A stretch of DNA of 52,398 nt from Candidatus Frackibacter sp. WG13 (GCF_900114655.1 NZ_FOTT01000021.1:1-52398), one strand, 5' to 3'; shown: positions 26,856-36,064, counted from the stretch's first letter. Program-made: numbers and translations. Notes: generated by a model from the sequence alone, not told the origin.

Positions 26856-27602
26856 TTGAAGATTGTAGCTGATTTACATACACATACTATCTCTAGTGGA
26901 CATGCTTATAGTACTCTAGAAGAGATGGTGGCTGGGGCTAAGGAGAATGGTATTCAAATCCTTGGGACTACTGACCATGGGCCATCTATGCCTGGAGGTT
27001 GTCATCCTTATTATTTTTATAATTTGCCGATTTTACCCTCTAAGATAGAAGGGGTTAGGGTGTTGAAAGGTGTTGAAACTAATATTACAGATCTATATGG
27101 AACTCTCGATTTGCCGATCGCAGCTTTAAGGAAGCTAGATATTGTGTTAGCTGGGATGCATCCTTTAACTGGCTTTGATGGAGGCAGTAAGGCTGAGAAT
27201 ACTAAAGCGATGATTAATGCGATTAAGAATCCTTTGGTTGATGTAATTGTACATCCTGGAAATCCTCAGTTTGAGATTGATGCTAAAGAGGTAGTGAGGA
27301 ATGCTTTAGAATATGATGTTCTTCTAGAAATTAATAATAGCTCTTTTCGTAAGAGTCGCCAAGGAAGTTATGATAACTGTTTAGAGATAGCTAGACAAGC
27401 TAAGGAATGTGGATTAAATTTAATTTTAAGTAGTGATGCTCATTTTTCAAGGGATGTAGGAAGGGTAGATAAAGCAATAGATTTAGTAAAGAAGGTCGGC
27501 TTAAGTGAAGATAATATTGTGAATACTTCTTATAAACGAATTAATAAATTTAGCAAAGATAAGGCTGAGATTAAGCAAAGCTTAAAATCCAATCAAGTAT
27601 AA
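26856..27602 (+). CDS. PHP-domain phosphoesterase (YcdX type), first copy
   Basis: A TTG start follows TAGGTGGTGA. The 248-residue product has the PHP metal motifs in order: DLHTHTISSGHAYST, TTDHGPSMPGG, the Glu of KGVETNI, AGMHP, VIVHPGNPQF and SSDAHFSRDVG. This is the trinuclear-metal layout of YcdX-like phosphatases. The substrate is unknown; histidinol phosphatase is less likely because no his genes are nearby. It follows the EIIC-like gene by 12 bases, so the two are probably co-translated. A second PHP gene lies 1.6 kb away. Confidence 0.85.
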   Translation: MKIVADLHTHTISSGHAYSTLEEMVAGAKENGIQILGTTDHGPSMPGGCHPYYFYNLPILPSKIEGVRVLKGVETNITDLYGTLDLPIAALRKLDIVLAGMHPLTGFDGGSKAENTKAMINAIKNPLVDVIVHPGNPQFEIDAKEVVRNALEYDVLLEINNSSFRKSRQGSYDNCLEIARQAKECGLNLILSSDAHFSRDVGRVDKAIDLVKKVGLSEDNIVNTSYKRINKFSKDKAEIKQSLKSNQV

Positions 27603-27744
27603 AATTATTATAAACTTGCAGGACTTATATTAGGATTTATCGAAATTATATTATTAGATATAGTTTTTTAAGTTGTTCTTAGAGATACATAAATTGAAAG
27701 ATTCTATAATTAAATTTTAAGCACAATTAATGAGGAGGAAACTA

Positions 27745-28569
27745 ATGATGAAGAGAGTAATGCAGTTATTGGTTATATCTGTTTTGTTAGTAACATTAAC
27801 TTCTGTAGCTTTTGCAACAGTAAATGATATCAATGCGGGCTTATCTTATTATAGCCAAGGCAAATTAAAGAAGGCCAAAGTTCAGTTTAAAGATGCATTA
27901 AAATCTCCAGAATATAAAGTAGAGGCTTATACTAATTTAGGTTTAATTGCTAGAAAACAGGGGAATATTGACGAAGCTATTAATTATTACCAAAAGGCAT
28001 TAAATTTAAATGCAGACCTTGTTGTTGCCCATATTGGATTAGGTGATCTTTATTTAATGAAAGATAATTATGAGGATGCTATTGCTGAATATAAATTAGC
28101 AAATGATATGACATCACACTTTATTGTTGACCAAAAACTAGGAATTGCTAATTATAAACAAGGTACTTATCAGAAAGCAGTTGACTACTTTAAAAAAGTG
28201 ATTAATGATCATAAATGGGCTTATCCAAGTTACTACTATTTAGGTGCTACGTATCGTAAGTTAGGTAGTGTGGAGAAAGCGGCTAGTAACCTTCAAATAG
28301 CAATTAAAAGAAACCCTACTTATGTTAGAGCTTACTTAGGATTAGGTGACCTGTATTTGGAACAAGGTCAAAGATTAGAGGCTTTAAAGTCATATCAAAA
28401 TGCAGTCCGTTCAAATAAAACCTACTATTTGAGTTGGTTTAAACTAGCTCATGCTTATGCGGAGTTAGAAAGAGTAGAAGATGCTAAGGAGAGCCTGGAG
28501 AGAACTCTTCATTTGAACCCAGACTTTCAAGAAGCAAGACAGATCTTGAATAAGTTAGAGCAGATGTAA
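27745..28569 (+). CDS. Secreted or membrane-anchored TPR protein
   Basis: An ATG at 27745 behind GAGGAGGAAA gives 274 residues; the frame is open 15 bases more without a better site. The first 25 residues are a signal peptide ending near SVAFA. The rest is six to seven tetratricopeptide repeats, for example AYTNLGLIARKQGNIDEAINYYQKAL, read as AYTNLGLIARKQGN then DEAINYYQKAL. The last repeats end at the C-terminus. TPR arrays bind partner proteins. The partner here is not evident, though the next gene encodes a cytochrome-like lipoprotein. Confidence 0.82.
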   Translation: MMKRVMQLLVISVLLVTLTSVAFATVNDINAGLSYYSQGKLKKAKVQFKDALKSPEYKVEAYTNLGLIARKQGNIDEAINYYQKALNLNADLVVAHIGLGDLYLMKDNYEDAIAEYKLANDMTSHFIVDQKLGIANYKQGTYQKAVDYFKKVINDHKWAYPSYYYLGATYRKLGSVEKAASNLQIAIKRNPTYVRAYLGLGDLYLEQGQRLEALKSYQNAVRSNKTYYLSWFKLAHAYAELERVEDAKESLERTLHLNPDFQEARQILNKLEQM

Positions 28570-28593
28570 TCTCAAAATTTCAGATCATATATT

Positions 28594-28627
28594 AAATCTA
28601 CAGTCATTAATGACTGTAGATTTTTTT
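28594..28627 (+). terminator. Terminator after the TPR gene
   Basis: ATCTACAGTCA and TGACTGTAGAT form a perfect 11-bp stem around TTAA, followed by seven T residues. Confidence 0.9.
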
Positions 28628-28702
28628 GTATATCCATCTTTTCTTTAGGAAAGATTATTAATATTAAGAGTTAGGATTAAAATATATTTTGAGGTGCTAA
28701 TA

Positions 28703-29185
28703 ATGAGAAGAGAATTGGTTGTAATTATATTAGTAATGCTAACTATAATAACTGGATGTTCAGGGCAGGAGAAGGTTCCAGGGCAGGAGGATAGACCTAG
28801 TGAGGAAGTTCCTCAAACTGATGAGTATAGTAGTCCTACTGGACCAGATAAGTTAGAAGAGCAGACAGAAAGATCGATAGATGAAAGTGATGATTTTACC
28901 GAAGGAGATAGATTAGATGGTCAAGACCAAAAGTTAACTTATCAGGCGGATATTAAGGTTATATTGGATGAAAACTGTATTAACTGTCATAAAAAAGAGT
29001 CGGTAGTAGGCAAGAAGAATAAATTTAGTAATTATCAAGAGGTTAGGAGATTTGTGAAGCCTAATCAGCCAGAAAAAAGTAAATTAATTATTTCTATTCA
29101 GGATGATAATTCAATGCGTAAGTATATTAGTATCGAAGAGATTAATACTATTGAAGCATGGGTAGAAGCAGGAGCACCTAAATAG
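28703..29185 (+). CDS. Lipoprotein with a single c-type heme motif
   Basis: The ATG at 28703 follows GAGGTG. The 160-residue protein has a short signal peptide with lipobox IITGC (lipidated Cys19), an acidic Pro/Ser/Glu-rich linker, and a domain with CINCH at residues 92-96. The tail IEEINTIEAWVEAGAPK is typical of the planctomycete-type cytochrome c domain. A haem would hang outside the membrane. No cytochrome maturation or respiratory genes are in view, and c-type cytochromes are not expected in a fermentative halanaerobe. If maturation genes are absent, the motif may not carry haem. Confidence 0.75.
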   Translation: MRRELVVIILVMLTIITGCSGQEKVPGQEDRPSEEVPQTDEYSSPTGPDKLEEQTERSIDESDDFTEGDRLDGQDQKLTYQADIKVILDENCINCHKKESVVGKKNKFSNYQEVRRFVKPNQPEKSKLIISIQDDNSMRKYISIEEINTIEAWVEAGAPK

Positions 29186-29200
29186 AAGGGGGCTTATTCA

Positions 29201-29944
29201 TTGCGATTATTGGCAGATTATCATACTCATACTAATTATGGTCACGGTACTGGACAGATTGAAAAGAATATCCAACAAGCCATAAATATAGGCCTAGAGG
29301 AGTTAGCTATTACTGAACATGGGCCAGCAAGCCATAGTATTAGAAGACTAGGAGTTAGAGATAGTGCTCAATTATTAGAAATCAAAGAAGAAGCGAAGGC
29401 TTTTGACCATGAATTTGAAGAAATTAATATCTTAGCAGGGGTAGAGGCTAATGTGATTAGCCTAGATGGTAGGTTAGATGTTCCAGAATTCATACTAAAA
29501 GAATTAGATATAGTTTTAGCAGGCTTACATTTATGGGTCAAACCTCAAGACTGGGATACGGGTAAGAGATTGATTTTTGATAATTTAATTGGTAGCAAGA
29601 TAGGATTGACTGCTCTGGAAGATGTTCGTTATTATAATACTCAAGCTTTAATAAGAGCTGTACAGAACTATGACATCGATATAGTTACTCATCCGGGATT
29701 TCAACTGGATATTGATACGATTGAGTTAGCTAAAGTGTGTAAAGAAAATGGCACTCTTTTAGAAATTAATAATAGCCACCATCAGTTAACAGTTGATTTC
29801 ATAAATGTAGCAGTATCAACAGGAGCAAAGTTTGTGGTAAATAGTGATGCCCATACTTCAGAAGAGATTGGCAAGGTAGATGCTGCTTTAGATTTGATTA
29901 GAGATGCTAATATTAATTTAGAACAGGTCATTAATGTGGTATAG
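29201..29944 (+). CDS. PHP-domain phosphoesterase, second copy
   Basis: A TTG start follows AAGGGGG. The 247-residue product shares PHP motifs with the gene at 26856: DYHTHTNYGHGTGQIE, TEHGPASHS, AGVEANV, AGLHLW, VTHPGFQ and NSDAHTSEEIG. The two are clearly distinct in sequence, so this is not a recent duplication. It lies 15 bases after the lipoprotein gene, probably in one transcript. Substrate unknown. Confidence 0.84.
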   Translation: MRLLADYHTHTNYGHGTGQIEKNIQQAINIGLEELAITEHGPASHSIRRLGVRDSAQLLEIKEEAKAFDHEFEEINILAGVEANVISLDGRLDVPEFILKELDIVLAGLHLWVKPQDWDTGKRLIFDNLIGSKIGLTALEDVRYYNTQALIRAVQNYDIDIVTHPGFQLDIDTIELAKVCKENGTLLEINNSHHQLTVDFINVAVSTGAKFVVNSDAHTSEEIGKVDAALDLIRDANINLEQVINVV

Positions 29945-29993
29945 GTTTAGAATAGATTATTAATAACTACCACCTTTTTACATGGCATGGTAT

Positions 29994-30022
29994 TTGCTAT
30001 TAAGATTAAAAGGTGATATGAT
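29994..30022 (+). promoter_or_regulatory. Probable promoter of rapZ
   Basis: TTGCTA (29994-29999) and TATGAT (30017-30022) have a 17-base spacer. The spacer includes one arm of a CACCTTTT...AAAAGGTG inverted repeat around 29971-30015, which could be an operator or terminator remnant. Confidence 0.55.
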
Positions 30023-30039
30023 TTATATGAGGTGGTAAT

Positions 30040-30909
30040 ATGAAAGAGATCAATTTTGTAATTATTACCGGCATGTCAGGAGCAGGAAAGACAGAAGCGA
30101 TTAGAGTATTTGAAGATTTAGGTTTTTTCTGTGTTGATAATCTGCCTCCGGCTTTAATTTCAAAGTTTGCTGAGTTATGTTTGCAATCCGAAGGCAAGGT
30201 AAGTAAAGTAGCTTTGGTAATAGATATTAGAGGTGGAGATTTCTTTGATGCTCTATTTGAAGAGCTACAGGCTTTAGAAGACCAGAATGTTGATTATAAA
30301 ATTTTATTCTTAGAAGCGGCAACTGAGTCATTAATCCAAAGGTATAAAGAGACAAGAAGACGTCATCCTTTAGCAAAAGAAGGTAGGGTTTTAGATGCAA
30401 TTAAGGCTGAAAGAACAAAATTAGAGTCATTGCGTGGTAAAGCAGATAAGATAATAGATACTTCACAGCTATCGACTAAAGGTTTGAAGAAGGAAATAAA
30501 GGCTAATTTTTCAAAGATAGAACTAAATACTAAGATTAATATTTCAGTAATCTCTTTCGGTTTTAAGTACGGGATGCCATTAGATGCTGATTTAGCTTTT
30601 GATGTTCGTTTCCTGCCGAATCCACACTATGTTAATTCATTGCAGCCTTTAACTGGCAATGATAAAGAGGTTCAGGATTATGTTCTGAAGTGGCCGGTTA
30701 CTAAAAAGTTTAAAAATAAATTCTTTGATTTAATAGAATTCTTAATTCCACAATATATTAAAGAAGGTAAGGCTCATCTATCGATTGCAATTGGTTGTAC
30801 CGGTGGCAAACATCGTTCAGTTACTTTTGCAAATAAATTATCTAAATTTTTACGGAGAGAGCAGTATCATGTAATTACAGAGCACCGAGATATAGAGAAA
30901 GATATTTAG
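30040..30909 (+). CDS. rapZ: RNase adapter / nucleotide-binding protein RapZ (YvcJ)
   Basis: This 289-residue P-loop protein has Walker A GMSGAGKT at residues 11-18, then FFCVDNLPPALI, and the C-terminal GCTGGKHRSV of the family. It binds nucleotides; in E. coli it steers RNase E-type decay of the glmZ sRNA, while in Bacillus YvcJ affects competence and envelope sensing. It starts the conserved Firmicute trio with yvcK and whiA, with 12 bases or less between them. Confidence 0.95.
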   Translation: MKEINFVIITGMSGAGKTEAIRVFEDLGFFCVDNLPPALISKFAELCLQSEGKVSKVALVIDIRGGDFFDALFEELQALEDQNVDYKILFLEAATESLIQRYKETRRRHPLAKEGRVLDAIKAERTKLESLRGKADKIIDTSQLSTKGLKKEIKANFSKIELNTKINISVISFGFKYGMPLDADLAFDVRFLPNPHYVNSLQPLTGNDKEVQDYVLKWPVTKKFKNKFFDLIEFLIPQYIKEGKAHLSIAIGCTGGKHRSVTFANKLSKFLRREQYHVITEHRDIEKDI

Positions 30910-30921
30910 GGGTTGACGCTT

Positions 30922-32271
30922 ATGAAGATTTTTAAATGGTTATATCCAGGACTAAAGATAAAGCGATGGTTATTCTTATCGATTGTAGGTATTTTACTAA
31001 TTAGTGTCGGTCTTACAGTAGCGATAGGATTTGAATTTTTGACGGTATTAGAGAATGAGTTATTAGCTTTAATTTATGATTTAACTGGTCATTTTTCACA
31101 AGTGTTTAATGTTGTAGTTGGGGCATTAATTATTGTCATAGGTATTATCTGTGTTATTTACGGAATTAGTAAAATGATTAATTCGATTATTGAAGCTTTA
31201 TTACCTGACAATGAAGAAGAATTAGTAGAGTTGGTCTACCAACAAAGACATCTGAAGAGAGGGCCAAAGATTGTTGTTATTGGTGGAGGAACTGGATTGC
31301 CTACTATGTTACGTGGTATCAAGGAGTTCACTAGTAATATTACAGCAGTTGTAACGGTAGCTGATGATGGTGGAAGTTCTGGGGTTTTAAGAGATGAATT
31401 GGATATCTTACCTCCTGGGGATATTCGCAACTGCTTGGTAGCATTGGCTGATACAGAGGTTTTAATGGAAAGTTTATTTCAATATAGATTTGATACAGGT
31501 GAAGAATTAAATGGTCATAGCTTTGGTAATCTATTTATAGCTACGATGACTAAAGTGATCGGTGATTTTGAAGAAGCAATTAAGGAATCAAGTAAAGTTT
31601 TAGCGATTAGAGGTCGTGTATTGCCATCAACTTTAGAAGATGTAGTCTTATTTGCTGAAACCGAAGATGGTGAAGTAATTAAGGGAGAATCAAAGATTCC
31701 AGAAGTTAATAAAAGAATTAAACGAGTCTTTCTTGAACCTGGCGATTGTGATTCACTACCAGAAGTGATTAAGGAGATTGAAGAAGCAGATGCAGTCGTC
31801 TTAGGACCAGGAAGTCTTTATACAAGTGTTATTCCTAACTTATTGGTTTCAGAAATAAGTGAGGCAATTAAAAGAACTGATGCTTTAAAGATATATAATT
31901 GTAATGTGATGACTCAACCTGGAGAAACAACAGGTTATACGGCCGCCGATCATATTCAGGCTTTATATGACCATGGTGGATCAGAAATAGTAGACTATAT
32001 ACTTGTTAATAATGAGGGAATTTCTGCGGAATTATTAGAAAAGTATCAAGAAGAGGGAGCAGAACCAGTAGAAGTAGATTTTGGTCGTCTAGAAGAGTTA
32101 GGGATTAATGTCGTACAAGCACCGTTATTAAACAAAGAAGATTTGGTTAGACATAATCCGCATAAATTAGCAGAAGTAATTATTAAGTTAATTATAAAAT
32201 TAAAGCAGAATACAGAGCAGGGACCATTAATAGATTTATATTTGAGGAATAAGTTTAAAAAAGATAGGTGA
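30922..32271 (+). CDS. yvcK: YvcK-family protein (gluconeogenesis factor) with N-terminal membrane segments
   Basis: The ATG at 30922 follows AGGGG; a TTG nine bases upstream overlaps the ribosome site. The 449-residue product begins with two hydrophobic segments (about 15-40 and 55-85), then the CofD-like domain: KIVVIGGGTGLPTMLRG, ADDGGSSGVLRDELDILPPGD and LGPGSLYTSV. YvcK binds UDP-sugars and is needed for growth on gluconeogenic carbon and for cell shape. The membrane-anchored form is less common than the soluble Bacillus version. Confidence 0.94.
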   Translation: MKIFKWLYPGLKIKRWLFLSIVGILLISVGLTVAIGFEFLTVLENELLALIYDLTGHFSQVFNVVVGALIIVIGIICVIYGISKMINSIIEALLPDNEEELVELVYQQRHLKRGPKIVVIGGGTGLPTMLRGIKEFTSNITAVVTVADDGGSSGVLRDELDILPPGDIRNCLVALADTEVLMESLFQYRFDTGEELNGHSFGNLFIATMTKVIGDFEEAIKESSKVLAIRGRVLPSTLEDVVLFAETEDGEVIKGESKIPEVNKRIKRVFLEPGDCDSLPEVIKEIEEADAVVLGPGSLYTSVIPNLLVSEISEAIKRTDALKIYNCNVMTQPGETTGYTAADHIQALYDHGGSEIVDYILVNNEGISAELLEKYQEEGAEPVEVDFGRLEELGINVVQAPLLNKEDLVRHNPHKLAEVIIKLIIKLKQNTEQGPLIDLYLRNKFKKDR

Positions 32272-32277
32272 TAGGGA

Positions 32278-33225
32278 ATGTCATTTAGTGATCAGGTAAA
32301 GAATGAAGTAGCTAGAATAAATCCAGAAGATGAGTGTTGTGGTTGGGCTGAGCTTTCAGCCTTAGTTAGGCTAAATGGATCTTTGGAGATAGTTAGAAAA
32401 AGGTTAGCCTTAAAGATAGTTTCTCAGAATGCAGCAGTAGCTAGAAAGATATATAGATTACTTAAGGAGAAGTTTAATTTCTTTACCAAGATAATAGTTC
32501 GTCGGTCTATGTATCTTTCTAAAGAGAATTACTATGTTATTAAGTTGCCTCCTCAAAATGGAGTCAAAGATTTACTAGTTAACTGTGGTTTAATTGAAGA
32601 TAATTATGAGTTAAACTATAAAATTAGTGATCAATTGGTTACAAAACGCTGTTGTCAGAAAGCGTATATTAAAGGGACTTTCTTAGGTAGTGGTTCAGTT
32701 AATGATCCTAGTGGTGATTATCATTTAGAAATTAGGGTCCATAGTTATGATTATGCTGAAGAGTTTGCTAATTTAGTTAAGGAAAAGTTTGAATTAGAAT
32801 TTAAGATTCGAAGTAAAGGTGACGATTACATGCTTTATTTAAAGAGTGCCGATGAAATTGTAAAGATTCTAAATATTATTGGTGCTCATTCAGCACTTTT
32901 AGAATTTGAAAATGCGCGGGTTTTAAAAGAGGTAAGAAATCAGGTAAATCGGATCGTTAATTGTGAAACTGCCAATTTGAATAAGACTATAGAAGCGGCA
33001 CGTAAGCAGATTGAGAATATTAAGTTAATTGAAAGAATTAAAGGTTTGGATTCATTGTCAGCGAGTTTACAAGAGATAGCTAAATTAAGATTAGAGAATC
33101 CTTATGCTAGTTTAAAGGAATTAGGGCAGTTATTAGAACCAACGCTAAGTAAATCAGGAGTTAATCACCGTTTAAGGCGCATTAATAAGATGGCTAAACA
33201 GATTAAGAAAGATAAATTTAGTTAG
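32278..33225 (+). CDS. whiA: WhiA, conserved sporulation/division regulator
   Basis: The 315-residue protein has the WhiA layout: an N-terminal degenerate LAGLIDADG-type fold (GAFLGSGSVNDP-like stretch FLGSGSVNDPSGDYHLEI) and a C-terminal helix-turn-helix domain (NPYASLKELGQLLEPTLSKS and GVNHRLRRINKMA, shown separately). It is a DNA-binding protein in sporulation in actinomycetes and in division in Bacillus. It follows yvcK by six bases, completing the rapZ-yvcK-whiA module. Confidence 0.95.
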   Translation: MSFSDQVKNEVARINPEDECCGWAELSALVRLNGSLEIVRKRLALKIVSQNAAVARKIYRLLKEKFNFFTKIIVRRSMYLSKENYYVIKLPPQNGVKDLLVNCGLIEDNYELNYKISDQLVTKRCCQKAYIKGTFLGSGSVNDPSGDYHLEIRVHSYDYAEEFANLVKEKFELEFKIRSKGDDYMLYLKSADEIVKILNIIGAHSALLEFENARVLKEVRNQVNRIVNCETANLNKTIEAARKQIENIKLIERIKGLDSLSASLQEIAKLRLENPYASLKELGQLLEPTLSKSGVNHRLRRINKMAKQIKKDKFS

Positions 33226-33242
33226 ACAAGGAGTTGATTGTT

Positions 33243-34625
33243 GTGAAGTTAGCTCCCACAATTAATTTAGAACAGAAGCAGGAGTTAATTATGACTCCTA
33301 AGTTACAGCAAGCAATTGAGTTATTACAATTGTCTAAATTAGAATTAAATAATCGTTTAGAAGAAGAGTTGTTAGAAAATCCTGTTTTGGAATTGGTAGA
33401 AGAAGAGATTGAAGAAGTGGAGACGGCTGATGAAGATGAGTTTGAAGATCTAAATTGGGAAGAGTATTTTGTTGATTCAAGTTCTAATTATACTACCTAT
33501 AATCAAGATGAAGATGAATATAATTATGAGAACTTTATTTCTGCCTCAATAACTTTAGAAGAACATTTAATCAATCAATTACAACTATTAAACTTAACAG
33601 ACCAAGAGATTCAAATTGGAGAATATATTATTGGTTCCTTAAATAGCGATGGGTTTTTAGATGTTTCCATCAATGAACTTTCTAAAGAGTTAGAGGTAGA
33701 GGAGGAAAAAGTTTTAATTCTTTTAAATAAAATTCAGCAGTTCGACCCGCTAGGAGTAGCAGCTAGAAATTTAGAAGATTCCTTATTAATTCAAGTAGAT
33801 AATTTACTTTTGGGAAAGAAGAGAAAATTAATAAAGATGATTATTAATGATTATTTTGAGCTACTAAGTAAGAATAAGGTAAAGAAAATAGCTAAAGAGT
33901 TAAAGATTACTCCTCAGCAAAGTCAGAAGTTAGTTGATTTTATTAAAACTTTGAATCCAAGACCAGCTAGTCAATTTGAACGCCAAGGAGAGACTAAATA
34001 TATTGAACCTGATCTATTAGTAGAGAAGGTTAATAACAATTATGTAGTAACTATGAATCAGAGTAATGCTCCGCGATTAAGAATAAATTCTTATTATCAG
34101 AAGTTATTAAGAAAATTCAAGTCCGATAAAGAGGCTAAAGAATATCTTAAAGAAAAGATAGATTCAGCATTATGGTTAATTAAAAGTATTGAACAAAGAA
34201 GAATGACTATCTATCGCATTGCACAGGTGATTGTTGAACTACAAAGAGAGTTCTTAGAAAAAGGCTTAAAACATTTAAAGCCGATGACTATGCAAGATGT
34301 AGCTGATGAGATAGATATGCATGAGTCAACTGTTAGTAGAGCTACTACTCAAAAGTATATTCAAACACCTCATGGTTTGTTTGAACTTAAATTTTTCTTT
34401 TCATCAGGAGTTAAAGCTAAAGGCGGAAGATCACTTTCGTCAGTTAGTATTAAGAAGATAATTGAAGAGATAATTAATAATGAAGATGTAACTAAACCAT
34501 TAAGTGACCAAAAGATAGCTAATAAGTTAGGTGATTTAGGTACTAAAGTTTCGCGGAGAACAGTAGCTAAATATCGTAATGAATTGGGGATAAAATCCTC
34601 TACAAAGCGAAAGAGGTATGAATGA
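33243..34625 (+). CDS. rpoN: RNA polymerase sigma-54 factor
   Basis: A GTG at 33243, nine bases after AAGGAG, is preferred to the TTG at 33234 that touches the ribosome site. The 460-residue protein has the Gln/Leu-rich activator region (LEQKQELIMTPKLQQAIELL), an acidic linker, the core-binding domain, the -12 recognition region (MQDVADEIDMHESTVSRAT) and the RpoN box SRRTVAKYRNELGI near the end, which reads the -24 element. It needs ATP-dependent enhancer proteins, none of which is in the window. No -24/-12 promoter was recognised here. Confidence 0.95.
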   Translation: MKLAPTINLEQKQELIMTPKLQQAIELLQLSKLELNNRLEEELLENPVLELVEEEIEEVETADEDEFEDLNWEEYFVDSSSNYTTYNQDEDEYNYENFISASITLEEHLINQLQLLNLTDQEIQIGEYIIGSLNSDGFLDVSINELSKELEVEEEKVLILLNKIQQFDPLGVAARNLEDSLLIQVDNLLLGKKRKLIKMIINDYFELLSKNKVKKIAKELKITPQQSQKLVDFIKTLNPRPASQFERQGETKYIEPDLLVEKVNNNYVVTMNQSNAPRLRINSYYQKLLRKFKSDKEAKEYLKEKIDSALWLIKSIEQRRMTIYRIAQVIVELQREFLEKGLKHLKPMTMQDVADEIDMHESTVSRATTQKYIQTPHGLFELKFFFSSGVKAKGGRSLSSVSIKKIIEEIINNEDVTKPLSDQKIANKLGDLGTKVSRRTVAKYRNELGIKSSTKRKRYE

Positions 34626-34632
34626 TAAAAAA

Positions 34633-34671
34633 GCAAAATTGCACTTAAGTGCAATTTTGCCTTTTGTAACA
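34633..34671 (+). terminator. Terminator after rpoN
   Basis: GCAAAATTGCAC and GTGCAATTTTGC are perfect 12-base complements around TTAA, followed by CTTTTG. It closes the rapZ-rpoN unit. Confidence 0.85.
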
Positions 34672-34842
34672 AAAATTCCTGCTTAAATTATCATTTTCTG
34701 TTAGGTCAATATATTATTTAATGAATTTTAGAAAATTAGACTTTTTTGCAGGAAATTAAACATCAGTATAGAATAAATCTAAGTAAAGAATAATTAATTG
34801 AATCTCATACATACTAATTTCATAATCTTTTATTTTAGCTAG

Positions 34843-35005
34843 CATGGGACCGATTTGACTCATCGGATACACATAAGTCCCATGGTTGATTTTAATTTAA
34901 ATCAATGAATAAAAAAGATATTTAGAATAAAAATATTAGTAGGTCAGTAAAACTAAAAGAAAACTAATTTTTAAGCATTGTGGGACATAATAGTATTAAC
35001 GGGAC
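34843..35005 (+). promoter_or_regulatory. cggR leader region with GGGAC elements (candidate CggR operator)
   Basis: The 410-base gap between rpoN and cggR holds no gene. CATGGGAC (34843-34850) pairs with GTCCCATG (34877-34884), with an inner CCGAT/ATCGG hairpin. A TTGATTT...AAATCAA palindrome follows at 34886-34905. Near the start codon two direct GGGAC repeats (34982-34986 and 35001-35005) are 19 bases apart. Bacillus CggR binds direct repeats containing CGGGAC about 20 bases apart, so these are good operator candidates. The promoter hexamers were not convincing. The stretch 34672-34842 shows nothing I can name. Confidence 0.5.
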
Positions 35006-35035
35006 TAATTACACCCGGAAAGTAGGAGCTATATT

Positions 35036-36061
35036 ATGAAAGAAATTATCAAAATTCAACAAAAAATTGCCCCTGAATTAATAAAAGTAGTGGAAAGAAG
35101 ATATACTATACTGCGAGCCATTTTCTATCTCCAGCCGATTGGTCGTAGATCATTAGCTGAGAAATTAGGAATAAGTGAGCGTAAGATTAGGAATGATTTA
35201 GAATTTTTGAAGCAAGAAGGTTTTATTAATTCAACTAGCGCTGGAGCTAGGATGACATCTAGAGGTAATAAATTATTCTATCAATTAGATGATTATGTTA
35301 AAGCATTACAAGGTTTAGATAAATTAGAGATAGAATTAAGTCGTAAATTAGGATTAAAAGAGGTATATATTGTACCTAATACGATGAATAATACTGATAC
35401 GCAGCAAGAGTTAGGTAGATTCGCTGCTAAGTTATTACAGAGAAAACTAAAGAATGAAGATGTGTTAGCTGTTACTGGAGGGACTACATTGGCTGTAGTT
35501 GCTGACTTAATGCTTCCTAACCAAAATTTATTAGAGGTTACAGTAGTACCAGGGCGAGGTGGCTTAGGTGAAGAAGTAGAAATTCAAGCAAATACTATAG
35601 CTGCTAAGATTGCTAAGAAGCTAGGTGGAGACTATCATCTTTTACATGTGCCGGATAATTTAAATGAAAGTTTACTAGAGACGATAATAAAAGAGCCTCA
35701 GATTAAAGAGGTGTTAAGTTTAGTTGAAAAGGCCGATATCCTAATACATGGGATTGGAACTGCTGAAGTAATGGCAAAACGAAGGGGCCTTAAAGCAGAA
35801 AAGATTAAAGAAATATTAACAGCTGGAGCAGTAGGAGAGGCTTTTGGTTATTACTTTAGTCAAACTGGAGAGATAGTTCATTCAACGGCTAGTGTAGGAA
35901 TCCAGTTAGATGATTTAAAAGAGATTGAAACTACTATTGCGATAGCTGGTGGCAGAACTAAAGCAGAAGCAATTATTTCTGTTGTTTCAAATAAATATCA
36001 GGATGTTCTAATTACAGATCAGCATGCTGCTGAAGAGATGTTATCTTTACTAAGGAGGTGA
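35036..36061 (+). CDS. cggR: Central glycolytic genes regulator (SorC/DeoR family)
   Basis: The 341-residue protein has an N-terminal winged helix (RRSLAEKLGISERKIRNDLE) and a C-terminal SorC-type sugar-phosphate-binding domain (VTGGTTLAVVAD, VPGRGGLGEEVEIQANT, HGIGTAEVM). In Bacillus CggR represses the gapA operon and is released by fructose 1,6-bisphosphate. It heads the same gene order here. Its start follows GTAGGAGC. Confidence 0.93.
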   Translation: MKEIIKIQQKIAPELIKVVERRYTILRAIFYLQPIGRRSLAEKLGISERKIRNDLEFLKQEGFINSTSAGARMTSRGNKLFYQLDDYVKALQGLDKLEIELSRKLGLKEVYIVPNTMNNTDTQQELGRFAAKLLQRKLKNEDVLAVTGGTTLAVVADLMLPNQNLLEVTVVPGRGGLGEEVEIQANTIAAKIAKKLGGDYHLLHVPDNLNESLLETIIKEPQIKEVLSLVEKADILIHGIGTAEVMAKRRGLKAEKIKEILTAGAVGEAFGYYFSQTGEIVHSTASVGIQLDDLKEIETTIAIAGGRTKAEAIISVVSNKYQDVLITDQHAAEEMLSLLRR

Positions 36062-36064
36062 TGA

